Shown piece by piece: positions 15,120 to 23,231 of a stretch of DNA of 64,000 nt; the first letter of the stretch is position 1; each line of letters begins with the position of its first letter. The translations under genes and the position numbers were made by a program. Under the pieces are notes generated by a model, which saw only the letters and a program-made list of their open reading frames with translations, was not told the DNA's origin and did not search any database. The DNA comes from Neorhizobium petrolearium (lineage in GTDB: Bacteria > Pseudomonadota > Alphaproteobacteria > Rhizobiales > Rhizobiaceae): positions 1 to 64,000 of the forward strand of contig NZ_JAGGJW010000002.1 in NCBI RefSeq assembly GCF_017873175.1, in the 5' to 3' direction.

Positions 15120-15262
15120 TCGCGCCCCTCATCCGGCTGCCGCCACCTTCTTCCCGCACGCGGGGAGAAGGGATATGCCGCGCCCGCACCTTCAATCTCG
15201 AACGGTTCGCGTGGCACGTCCCCTCTCCCCGTCACAACGAGGAGAGGGTTAGGGTGAGGGAC
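15120..15262. repeat. Rhizobial dispersed palindromic repeat (two hairpin units)
   Basis: Between the binding protein and DppB gene. CCCCTCATCCGGCTGCCGCC leads into a hairpin-forming CTTCTTCCCGC...GCGGGGAGAAGG unit, then CCCCTCTCCCC...GGAGAGGGTTAGGGTGAGGG. The same text recurs at 62069-62120 and in part at 30500-30560 and 34318-34345. This pattern is frequent between genes in rhizobia. Confidence 0.6.
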
Positions 15263-15270
15263 AGCATTCA

Positions 15271-16800
15271 TCACTCTTCCCAATGCACGTCCGTCAGAAC
15301 GTTGGACGGGATCGGCTCGTTTTCCCACAGTCCCTTCACCCTGGCGTCCCAGACGCCGAGCTTCGGCATGACGAAGAGGTAGAGCGCCGGCGCGTCGTTG
15401 GCGAGAATGGTCTGCGCCTCGCCGTAAAGTGCCTCCTGCTCGGCCGGATCGGAGGTCGCCTCGACCTTTTTCAGCACGTCGTTGAAGGCCGGGTTCTTGT
15501 AGTTGAAGTAATAGGGATCGCGGGCATAGATATCGATGTCCATCGGCTCAGCATGCGCGACGATGGTCATGTCGTAATCACCCGCCTTGAAGACGTCGGC
15601 CACCCATTTCGCCGGAAACTCCGTCGTCTCGATATTCATCGTCACGCCGATCTCGGCAAACATCGCCTGCAGTACCTGCGACGTGCGCTGCGCATAGGCC
15701 ATCTGCGGCGCCTTCATCGTGAAGGTGAAACCGTTCGGATACCCCGCTTCCGCAAGCAATGCCTTGGCCTTTTCAGGGTCATAGGAATAGACGCCGGTCA
15801 GATCCTTGTAACCGCGGTCGTTCGGCGTGTAGTGGCTGCCGATCGGCGTTCCGAAGCCGGACCAGGCGCCTTCCACGACGGTCGCCCGGTCGACGGCCAT
15901 CATCAGGGCCTGGCGCACCTTCTTGTCGCCGAAGGGCTTGCGCGTGTTGTTCATGCCGGCGACGACCTTCAGCTCAGTATTGCCGATGACGGTCGCCAGC
16001 CGCTTGTCGCCCTCGAAGGACTTGATGAGTTCCGGCGCGCCGAATTCCGGGAAGGCGTCGACGTCGCCGGCCTTCAGTGCTGCGGCCTGGGCCTGCGCAT
16101 CGCTGATGAAGCGGAAGGCGGCGGTATCGAGCTTCACCGAAACGGCCTGGTTCCAATAGTCCGGGTTCTTGGCGAGATCGACCTTCGAGCCCTTGGCCCA
16201 GCCCGAGAACTTGAACGGACCGGTGCCGATCGGCGTCGTCTTGTTGTCGGCGGCCGATTTCGGCTCGACCATGACGGAAGAGGGCCAGCCGAGCCAGTAG
16301 AGCAGGCTGCCGGCCGGCTGCTTGAGTTTCAGTACCAGCGTGGAGGCGTCCGGCGTCTCGATCGTGTCGATCGAGGCAAAATAACGCTTCTGCGGATTGA
16401 CGGAATCGGCGCCGCGGGCTCGATCGATCGAGAATTTCGCGACCGAGGAATCGAAAGCCTCGCCGTTGTGGAATTTCACACCCTGGCGAAGTTTGAACGT
16501 ATAGGTCAGCCCGTCTTCGGAAATTTGCCAGCTTTCGGCGAGTTGCGGCTGGACCTTGCCGGCCTTGTCGATCGTCGTGAGGCCCTCGAAAATGTTCTGC
16601 CAAGTCACCTGGCCAATCGCCACGGGTGCAGCGATCGTCGGGTCAAGCCCAGCGGGCTCAATTGCCATGCCAACGGTGATCGCCGTCTTCGGCGCGGCTT
16701 CAGCACCGTGCTGCGTGAGAAAAAGTCCCGCCGCCGTCATAAGACCGAAGGCGGCACTTCTCAAAATCGTGGCGGAGCCCCAAAACGTCATCCTGCCCAT
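15271..16800 (-). CDS. Peptide-type ABC transporter substrate-binding protein (family 5)
   Basis: 509 residues. A signal peptide ends near EAAPKTAIT (around residue 36), followed by GMAIEPAGLDPTIAAPVAIG and the family segment AESWQISEDGLTYTFKLRQG with KFHNGEAFDSS, then GTGPFKFSGWAKGSK and VRQALMMAVDRATVVEG. AAGGGGACG lies before the ATG at 16800. It heads a minus-strand group with two permeases and an amidase. A LysR gene lies just upstream (16928-17872) in the same direction, and a palindrome at 16912-16934 may be its operator. The ligand is unknown, perhaps an amide-containing compound given the amidase. Confidence 0.9.
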   Translation of the reverse strand: MGRMTFWGSATILRSAAFGLMTAAGLFLTQHGAEAAPKTAITVGMAIEPAGLDPTIAAPVAIGQVTWQNIFEGLTTIDKAGKVQPQLAESWQISEDGLTYTFKLRQGVKFHNGEAFDSSVAKFSIDRARGADSVNPQKRYFASIDTIETPDASTLVLKLKQPAGSLLYWLGWPSSVMVEPKSAADNKTTPIGTGPFKFSGWAKGSKVDLAKNPDYWNQAVSVKLDTAAFRFISDAQAQAAALKAGDVDAFPEFGAPELIKSFEGDKRLATVIGNTELKVVAGMNNTRKPFGDKKVRQALMMAVDRATVVEGAWSGFGTPIGSHYTPNDRGYKDLTGVYSYDPEKAKALLAEAGYPNGFTFTMKAPQMAYAQRTSQVLQAMFAEIGVTMNIETTEFPAKWVADVFKAGDYDMTIVAHAEPMDIDIYARDPYYFNYKNPAFNDVLKKVEATSDPAEQEALYGEAQTILANDAPALYLFVMPKLGVWDARVKGLWENEPIPSNVLTDVHWEE

Positions 16801-16911
16801 CCATCGTCCCCTTTTTGGTAAGCGACCCGCCTGATCGGCACCTGCGGGGTCGCGATTGCCAGAAGTGTGTCATTTCGCAGGTGCACACACAATGTAGAAT
16901 TTTGTGTTCCC

Positions 16912-16934
16912 TGTGTAGCCGAAAACGCTACACA
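16912..16934. promoter_or_regulatory. Perfect palindrome at the end of the LysR gene, possible operator
   Basis: TGTGTAGC (16912-16919) and GCTACACA (16927-16934) with a seven-base centre. It overlaps the LysR stop codon and lies 112 bases upstream of the binding-protein start. It could be the operator of the adjacent LysR protein or an intercistronic hairpin; there is no T-run, so simple termination is unlikely. Confidence 0.45.
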
Positions 16935-17872
16935 GAATATATTTGATCAGTGGCTTTTAGGGGTGCCGATTTGCGCATGTCGGCGCCGCGCATGAAGCGC
17001 TCTATGAAATCGACGAGCTTGCCTGCGGCGAAAGAAAGCTGCCGGTCCGGCGTGACGCAGAGGTCGATCGGCGTGCGCACCGCCTTGCCGGCGGCGATCG
17101 GCACGGCGACGAGCTGGCTCGCCTCGATCTCCCGGCGCACGGCAAGCGCCGGCAGAAGCGTGACGGCCGCTTTCCGCAACACCAGTTCCTTCAGCATCTC
17201 CAGAGAGCCGGTCACGAAAACCGGATCGAGCTCCAGCCCTTCTCTGGAAAAGATCTCCTCGAAAGCCTGCCGCGCGCCAAAGCTCTTGTCGGGCAGCGCG
17301 AGCGGCATCCGCACGAGATCGCGGAGCGTGAGTTCCTTCGCATTCGCCGACGGGTGATCGGCCGCCATGATCGCGTCATAGGTGATCTCGGAGCGCAGGC
17401 GCACCTTCACGCCGGAAATCTTGGGCGCGAAGAGCGTCACGACCAGATCGGCCTCGGCCGCAGCAAGCGCTTCGACCGCCTCGCGGGCGCTGGTGATCGC
17501 CACCTCGAACCGGAGCTTCGGATAGCGCAGACTGAATTCCGCAAGCACCGGGGCGATGAGGTTCGCGACCGTCGCGCCATTGGCGTAAATCACCACCCTG
17601 CCCCGCTGCAGCCCCTGCAGGTCGTCGATGAGCTGGTGGACGTGTTCAAGCTCGCGCAACGTCCGTCCCGCCCGCGCGGCGAGAAGCTCGCCGGCCGCCG
17701 TCAGCTTGATGCCGCGGTTGCTGCGTTCGACGAGCGGGGTCCCGAAATAATGCTCGAGGTTCTCGATCTGCCGGGAGACGGCAGTCGCCGCGACATTGAG
17801 GTTTTCGGCCGCCGCTCGCATGGAGTTCGTGCGCACCAGTTCATCGAAATACATAAGCGCGCGAAGCTGCAT
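16928..17872 (-). CDS. LysR-family transcriptional regulator
   Basis: 314 residues. The N-terminal helix-turn-helix is MQLRALMYFDELVRTNSMRA / AAENLNVAATAVSRQIENLE, followed by PLVERSNRGIKLTAAGELL. The effector-binding domain of the periplasmic-binding-protein fold occupies the rest. It stands between a complete dipeptide importer (17957-23184) and the importer/amidase group (11928-16800), in the same orientation as both, and probably controls the latter. Its own upstream region carries a dispersed repeat. Confidence 0.88.
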   Translation of the reverse strand: MQLRALMYFDELVRTNSMRAAAENLNVAATAVSRQIENLEHYFGTPLVERSNRGIKLTAAGELLAARAGRTLRELEHVHQLIDDLQGLQRGRVVIYANGATVANLIAPVLAEFSLRYPKLRFEVAITSAREAVEALAAAEADLVVTLFAPKISGVKVRLRSEITYDAIMAADHPSANAKELTLRDLVRMPLALPDKSFGARQAFEEIFSREGLELDPVFVTGSLEMLKELVLRKAAVTLLPALAVRREIEASQLVAVPIAAGKAVRTPIDLCVTPDRQLSFAAGKLVDFIERFMRGADMRKSAPLKATDQIYSV

Positions 17873-17889
17873 GCGATCCTGCCGGCTGC

Positions 17890-17934
17890 AGCAATTCCAG
17901 AAAAGTGTGTCGCGGTTTTCCGTCCGGAATTGCT
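17890..17934. repeat. Dispersed rhizobial palindrome (GCAATTCC element)
   Basis: AGCAATTCC (17890-17898) and GGAATTGCT (17926-17934) form a perfect nine-base inverted repeat flanking AAAGTGTGTCGCGGTTTTCC-like text. From memory this element is scattered through rhizobial genomes. It lies between the LysR start and the ATPase stop and could serve as a terminator for the long upstream transporter operon. Confidence 0.55.
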
Positions 17935-17956
17935 TGGAAACAAATAGAGACGCCCC

Positions 17957-18706
17957 TCAACCGCGGCGGAAACCTTCGCTGGCGACGAGCAACTGGCGCG
18001 TATATTCCGCCGAAAATTCACGTTTTTCCAGAGCCGCTGCTGGCAAAGTCTCGACAACTTTGCCCATCTTCATCACCGCCAGCCGCTCGCACATGTGACT
18101 GATGACGCCCAGATCGTGGCTGACCATGATGAAGGTGAGGTCACGGTCGCGGCGCGCCTGTTCGAGCAGGTTTAAGATTTCCGCCTGGATCGAGGCATCG
18201 AGCGCCGAGGTCGGCTCGTCCAAAAGCAGGATCTTCGGTTCCAGGATGAGCGCCCGGGCGATCGCTATGCGCTGCCGCTGCCCGCCGGAGAGCTGATGTG
18301 AATAGCGGAAGCGGAAGCCGGAGCCCAAGCCGACCTCGTCCAGCGCCCGGGAGATGCGGGTCTCGATATCGTCGAAGCCGTGGATCAGGAGCGGTTCGAG
18401 CAGCAGGCGGTCGACCGTCTGGCGCGGATGCAGCGAGCCGTAGGGGTCCTGAAAGACCATCTGGACGGTGCGGTAGAACTCCTTGTCCCGGCTCCGGCCG
18501 GAATAGGGCCTTCCATTGACGGAAAGCGTACCCTGATCGAAGGAGGCGAGCCCGGAAATGGCACGCAGCAGCGTCGACTTGCCGGAACCGGACTCACCAA
18601 CGATGCCGAAGGATTCGCCGGACCCGATATCGAAGCTGACATGGTCGAGTGCTGCGAAATCCTCATAGGTGACGACCATGTCGCGGATGGAAACGGCCGA
18701 AGTCAT
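17957..18706 (-). CDS. Peptide ABC transporter ATP-binding protein (DppF type)
   Basis: 249 residues with Walker [11 protein letters not shown]-loop QMVFQDPYGSLHPRQTV, signature LSGGQRQRIAIARAL and Walker B ILLLDEPTSALD followed by VSHDLGVI. The VFQDPYGSLHPR segment is typical of DppF/OppF. The ATG at 18706 overlaps the preceding ATPase stop by four bases. It is the last gene of the operon beginning at 23184, and could also energise the ATPase-less importer at 13351-16800. At about 250 residues it is shorter than many OppF proteins (around 320), lacking their C-terminal peptide-transporter extension. Confidence 0.9.
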   Translation of the reverse strand: MTSAVSIRDMVVTYEDFAALDHVSFDIGSGESFGIVGESGSGKSTLLRAISGLASFDQGTLSVNGRPYSGRSRDKEFYRTVQMVFQDPYGSLHPRQTVDRLLLEPLLIHGFDDIETRISRALDEVGLGSGFRFRYSHQLSGGQRQRIAIARALILEPKILLLDEPTSALDASIQAEILNLLEQARRDRDLTFIMVSHDLGVISHMCERLAVMKMGKVVETLPAAALEKREFSAEYTRQLLVASEGFRRG

Positions 18707-19548
18707 AGCGCCCACTCCGGCTTGCGGTCGAGGACAGGCAGCGGATGCCGGTGCGAACCGATGGTCGGCAGGCAGTTCAAAAGCCCGCGCGTATAGGGAT
18801 GCTGCGCATGGGCAAGATCGGCCGATGGCAGTTCCTCGACGATCTTCCCCGCGTACATGACGATGACGCGATTGCAGAAGGAAGAGACGAGCCGGAGATC
18901 ATGCGAGATCAGGATCAGCCCCATGCCGCGCTCCGCCACCAGTTTATCAAGGATGGAGAGCACTTCGAGCTGCACGGTGACGTCGAGCGCCGAGGTCGGC
19001 TCATCGGCAATCAGAAGCTCCGGACCGCAGACGAGCATCATGGCGATCATGGCGCGCTGGCCCATGCCGCCGGAGACCTCATGCGGATAAAGGCCGAAGA
19101 CGCGTTCCGGATCGCGGATCTGCACGGCTTCCAGCATCGAAAGCGCACGTGTCCTCGCCTCGGACGTCGAAACATCCTCGTGTGTCTTCAACGTCTCGAC
19201 GATCTGCCGACCTATGGTCATCACCGGATTGAGCGAATATTTCGGATCCTGCAGGATCATCGCGATCCGCTTTCCGCGCAGCGCTCGCCGCTCGGCCTTG
19301 CGCATGGAAAGAAGATCGCGGCCGGAGAAAGCGAGCTTTCTGGCCGTGATCGACGCATGGGCCGGTGTGAGCCCCATGATGGCGCGGCCGGTCTGCGACT
19401 TGCCGGATCCGGACTCGCCGACGATGCCGAGCCGCTCTTTCCCAAGCGTGAAGGAAACGCCGCGCACGGCGCGTACTTCACCGGTGCGGGTCGGGAACGT
19501 CACGCGCAGGTCTTCGACTGTCAGAAGCGGGGTCTGTCCATTCGTCAT
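18703..19548 (-). CDS. Peptide ABC transporter ATP-binding protein (DppD type)
   Basis: 281 residues. Walker [13 protein letters not shown]-loop MILQDPKYSLNPVMTIG, signature VSGGMGQRAMIAMML and Walker [13 protein letters not shown], with the C-terminal HPYTRGLLNCLPTIGSHRHP region of DppD-type subunits. The signature reads SGGMGQR rather than the usual SGGMRQR or SGGMKQR. The true start is the ATG at 19548, overlapping the permease stop; the frame is open further upstream within that permease but this is rejected. It pairs with the DppF-type subunit directly downstream. Confidence 0.9.
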   Translation of the reverse strand: MTNGQTPLLTVEDLRVTFPTRTGEVRAVRGVSFTLGKERLGIVGESGSGKSQTGRAIMGLTPAHASITARKLAFSGRDLLSMRKAERRALRGKRIAMILQDPKYSLNPVMTIGRQIVETLKTHEDVSTSEARTRALSMLEAVQIRDPERVFGLYPHEVSGGMGQRAMIAMMLVCGPELLIADEPTSALDVTVQLEVLSILDKLVAERGMGLILISHDLRLVSSFCNRVIVMYAGKIVEELPSADLAHAQHPYTRGLLNCLPTIGSHRHPLPVLDRKPEWAL

Positions 19549-20477
19549 TGGCCCGCCTCCTTCGGATCGAGCGCATCGCGCAACCCGTCGCCGAGCAGGT
19601 TGAAGCCGAGGCTGACGACGAGGATTGCGACACCCGGCATGGCGGCGACCCACCACTGGTCGAGAATGAAGCGGCGGCCGGAGGCGATCATCGCGCCCCA
19701 TTCGGGCAGCGGCGGCTGCGCGCCAAGGCCGAGGAAGCCAAGGCCGGCAGCGGTCAGGATGATGCCGGCCATATCGAGCGTGACGCGCACGATCAGCGAC
19801 GAGAGGCAGAGCGGCATCACATGCCGGATGATGATGCGAAGCGGCGAAGCCCCCATCAGCTTCACCGCGGCAATGAATTCCGAGTTGCGGAAGGTCAGCG
19901 TCTCGGCGCGGGCGATGCGTGCATAGGGTGGCCAGGAGGTGACGGCGATCGCCAGAATCGCGTTCTCGATCCCCGGCCCGAGCGCAGCAACCAGCGCCAG
20001 AGCGAGCACGAGCTTCGGAAAGGCGAGGAAGATGTCGGTGATGCGCATCAGCACCGCATCCAGCCAGCCGCCGGCATAACCGGAAGCCGTGCCGACGATG
20101 AGGCCGATGGGTGCGGCGATGATCGCCACCAGCACGACGACGAGCAGCGTCAGCCGCGATCCGTAGATCAGCCGCGAGAGGATGTCGCGGCCCTGGTCGT
20201 CCGTCCCGAGCAGATAGCCGGCCGTGCCCGGAGGCAGGAGGCGCGCGTTGCGCAGGTCGCCGACGACCGGATCATAGGGCGCAAGCACGTCGGCAAGGGC
20301 TGCGACCACCAGCAGAAGGATCAGAATCCCCAGGCCCACCAGCGCCAGGCGATTTTCGGCAAAGCGGCGCCAGATGATATAGGCGCGACCGAGACGCGCC
20401 TGCTGGCGCGAGGCCGGTCGGTCGGATAGCAACCATGCGCGGCTATAGGGTTTGAGTGCGATTTCCGGAATACTCAT
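19545..20477 (-). CDS. Peptide ABC transporter permease (DppC type)
   Basis: 310 residues. Class markers are YLLGTDDQGRDILSRLIYGS, the coupling loop EFIAAVKLMGASPLRIIIRH and the C-terminal GDGLRDALDPKEAGQ. The long polar N-terminus is typical for DppC. It overlaps both neighbours by four bases, so the block from DppB to DppF is a tightly coupled translational unit. The periplasmic and membrane segments resemble those of the other two DppC-type genes in the window but are clearly distinct, so the three importers are not recent duplicates. Confidence 0.9.
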   Translation of the reverse strand: MSIPEIALKPYSRAWLLSDRPASRQQARLGRAYIIWRRFAENRLALVGLGILILLLVVAALADVLAPYDPVVGDLRNARLLPPGTAGYLLGTDDQGRDILSRLIYGSRLTLLVVVLVAIIAAPIGLIVGTASGYAGGWLDAVLMRITDIFLAFPKLVLALALVAALGPGIENAILAIAVTSWPPYARIARAETLTFRNSEFIAAVKLMGASPLRIIIRHVMPLCLSSLIVRVTLDMAGIILTAAGLGFLGLGAQPPLPEWGAMIASGRRFILDQWWVAAMPGVAILVVSLGFNLLGDGLRDALDPKEAGQ

Positions 20478-21541
20478 CGGCTGCGGGTCCTCGGGTCCAG
20501 TGTCCGATAGAGAAGATCGGAGAAGATGTTGATGCCGACGAAAACGGACCCGATCACCAGCGTGCCGCCGAGCACGGCATTCATGTCGGCGTTCTGCAGA
20601 GAATTGGTGATGTAGAGGCCGAGCCCCGGCCAGGAGAAAATGGTTTCGGTGAGAACCGACCCCTCCAGGAGATTGGCATAGGAAAGCGCGATCACCGTCA
20701 CCAGCGGCACGGCGGCGTTGCGCAACGCATGGAACCAGATGATGCGGGCCTCGGAAAGGCCCTTTGCCCGCGCCGCCACGATATATTCCTGGGAAAGCTC
20801 GTTCAGCATGAAGGAGCGGGTCATGCGGCTGATATAGGCGAGCGAGAAATAGCCAAGCAGCGCTCCGGGCAGCGCGATGTGGCGGAAGAGATCACCCACC
20901 ACGTCCCACTGGCCCTGCATGGCCGCATCCAGCAGGTAAAAGCCGGTCTGCGGCGAAAAACTGTATTCGTAGACGATATCCACGCGGCCGGGAAAAGCCA
21001 CCCACCGTAGTTGCGCGTAAAAAAGCACCAGCGCCAGGAGGCCGAGCCAGAAGATCGGCACGGAATAGCCGATCAGGCCGATGACGCGGACGATCTGGTC
21101 GGCGACGCTGCCGCGCTTGACGGCAGCAAGAACGCCGAGCGGTATGCCGAGAATTGCACCGATCAGCGTTCCGATCGTTGCAAGCTCCATGGTGGCGGGA
21201 AAGACGCGCTTGATATCCTCCAGCACCGGATTGCTGGTCAGCACTGAAGTGCCCAGATCGCCGGAAAGTGCCTGTTTCGAATAGATCCAGAACTGCTGAT
21301 AGAGCGGCAGGTTCAAGCCCAGCTCGATCCGGGTCCGTTCATAGAGGTGGGCCGGAGCGCGGTCGCCAACAATCGCCAACACCGGGTCGATGGGCACGAC
21401 CCGGCCAATGAAGAAGGTGACGAGCAGCAGCCCGAATATGGTCGTGACCACGGTCACCGCAAAACGCAGGACGGAAGCCGCAAAGGACGAAGCACGGCGC
21501 CGATTGCGCCGTGTCGCCACGGTTGTATCTGTAAGGGTCAA
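20474..21541 (-). CDS. Peptide ABC transporter permease (DppB type)
   Basis: 355 residues with an arginine-rich N-terminal extension (TRRNRRRASSF) before the first membrane segment. Family markers follow: FFIGRVVPIDPVLAIVGDRA, the coupling loop EYIVAARAKGLSEARIIWFH and the C-terminal DLLYRTLDPRTRSR. About six membrane segments. The start is 35 bases after the binding-protein stop at 21577, with no strong hairpin between, unlike the other importers in this window. Confidence 0.9.
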   Translation of the reverse strand: MTLTDTTVATRRNRRRASSFAASVLRFAVTVVTTIFGLLLVTFFIGRVVPIDPVLAIVGDRAPAHLYERTRIELGLNLPLYQQFWIYSKQALSGDLGTSVLTSNPVLEDIKRVFPATMELATIGTLIGAILGIPLGVLAAVKRGSVADQIVRVIGLIGYSVPIFWLGLLALVLFYAQLRWVAFPGRVDIVYEYSFSPQTGFYLLDAAMQGQWDVVGDLFRHIALPGALLGYFSLAYISRMTRSFMLNELSQEYIVAARAKGLSEARIIWFHALRNAAVPLVTVIALSYANLLEGSVLTETIFSWPGLGLYITNSLQNADMNAVLGGTLVIGSVFVGINIFSDLLYRTLDPRTRSR

Positions 21542-21576
21542 GAAATCAGCCTTCCGGGCTAGGGCCTATATAGGCC

Positions 21577-23184
21577 CTACTCCTTGGAAACGTTGAACAC
21601 GTAGTTCGTATCGAAGGTCGGGCCGAGCTTGAAATCCTTCACGCCCTTGCCGACGCCGGCCACTTCCGTCTGCTGGAAGATCAGCGCGAACGGACCGGTT
21701 GCGAGCAGCTTCTTCTGCAGGCTTTCGTAGATTGCGGCGCGCTTGGCCGAATCCCGCTCCAGGAAGCCGGTCTTGGTTTCCTTCGTCAGCTCCGGAATAT
21801 CCCAAGCGTTGCGCCATGCGAGCGTCTTTGACGTCCCGTCATCGGCATTGTTCGGGTTTGACGTGAAGGTTTCCGCATTTGAGTTCGGATCCCAGTAATC
21901 GACGCCCCAATAACCGATATACATGTCATGGGTGCGTGCACGGTATTTGGTCAGCGTCTGCTTGCCATCGCCGGGAATGATCTCCATCTTGATGCCGGCC
22001 TGGGCGAAGGTCTGCTGGATCGATTCCGCAATGCCGGTGGTCGGCTGGTTGTTGCGCACGTCCATGGTGACGGAGAACCCGTCCTTCAGGCCGGCCTTGG
22101 CGAGCAGTTCCTTGGCTTTGGCGACGTCGAGCTTGTAGGGCTTGTCGTCGATCGCACCGAGCAGGCCCTTCGGCAGGAAGGTCTGGTGGATTTCACCGAC
22201 GCCTTTGATAAGGGTCGCCTGGATCGCATCATAGTCGACCAGGTATTTCATCGCCTCGACGACTTCCGGCTTTGCAAGATTCGGGTTCTTCTGGTTCATG
22301 CTGAAATAGAAGACCGAACCCTTCGGGGTGCTGGTGATCGTCGTCCCCTTCTTGGAAACCGCGTCGATATCGTTCGGCTCGAGATTGCGCGCGACGTCGA
22401 TATCGCCGTTGTCGAGAGCAAGCCGTTGCGCGGCACTTTCCTTCATGTGGCGATAGATGACGCGGTTGAGCTTCGGCTTCTCGCCCCAGTAATTGTCGTT
22501 GCGCTCCATCACGACCACTTCGTTGGCGCGCCATTCGCGGATTTTATAGGGCCCGGAGCCCGCGAAATTGCTCTTCAGCCATGCGTTGCCGTAGTCGTCA
22601 TTGGTGACATGCTGCGAAACCAGTTGCTTGTCGACCACGGCGGCAACGGTCGCGGTCAGGCAGTTCAGCACGAAGGACGGCGCATAGGACTGGTCGACGG
22701 TGAGCACGAAAGTGCTCGGGTCCTTGGCAACGGCCTTTTCGGTGATGTTGTCCTTCTTCAGGCCGAACTGATTGAGGATGAAGGCTGGCGGTCCGTCGAT
22801 CTTGACGGAACGCTCGAAGGAATAGGCAACGTCTTCCGCGGTGATCGGGTTGCCGGAGGCGAATTTCAGACCCTGCTTGATCTTAAACGTATAGGTGAGG
22901 CCGTCGTCGGATACCGTCCAGCTTTCAGCGAGATCCGGCATGACCTTCGATGTATCGTTGATATCAAGACGGACGAGACGGTCATAGCTGTTGCCGTTGA
23001 TCTCGCCGGCCGAGAATTCGAAGGCCTGGCCCGGGTCGAGCGTGATGATGTCGTCGAAGGCAAGCCCGATGACGAGCGTATCCTTCGGCGTGACGGCGAA
23101 TGCCTGCGGCGCGGCCGCGAGCATCACTGCGAGCGCAGCGCCCGTGGTCAGCAGACGGATTCGTCCCTTGAATGAATGGAGCAT
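21577..23184 (-). CDS. Dipeptide/peptide ABC transporter substrate-binding protein (family 5)
   Basis: 535 residues. A Sec signal peptide begins MLHSFKGRIRLLTTGAALAV and is cleaved near QAFA-VTP. Family segments include ITLDPGQAFEFSAGEINGNS, AESWTVSDDGLTYTFKIKQG, KFASGNPITAEDVAYSFERS and GSGPYKIREWRANE. AAGGGGAAAACAGACC precedes the ATG at 23184; upstream in-frame codons are rejected because they precede the signal peptide. The M19 dipeptidase gene ends 47 bases upstream, so import of dipeptides and their hydrolysis are probably co-expressed. Confidence 0.91.
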   Translation of the reverse strand: MLHSFKGRIRLLTTGAALAVMLAAAPQAFAVTPKDTLVIGLAFDDIITLDPGQAFEFSAGEINGNSYDRLVRLDINDTSKVMPDLAESWTVSDDGLTYTFKIKQGLKFASGNPITAEDVAYSFERSVKIDGPPAFILNQFGLKKDNITEKAVAKDPSTFVLTVDQSYAPSFVLNCLTATVAAVVDKQLVSQHVTNDDYGNAWLKSNFAGSGPYKIREWRANEVVVMERNDNYWGEKPKLNRVIYRHMKESAAQRLALDNGDIDVARNLEPNDIDAVSKKGTTITSTPKGSVFYFSMNQKNPNLAKPEVVEAMKYLVDYDAIQATLIKGVGEIHQTFLPKGLLGAIDDKPYKLDVAKAKELLAKAGLKDGFSVTMDVRNNQPTTGIAESIQQTFAQAGIKMEIIPGDGKQTLTKYRARTHDMYIGYWGVDYWDPNSNAETFTSNPNNADDGTSKTLAWRNAWDIPELTKETKTGFLERDSAKRAAIYESLQKKLLATGPFALIFQQTEVAGVGKGVKDFKLGPTFDTNYVFNVSKE

Positions 23185-23231
23185 GGTCTGTTTTCCCCTT
23201 TTGGTTCTTTGGACCTTTGGGGAAAACCGCC

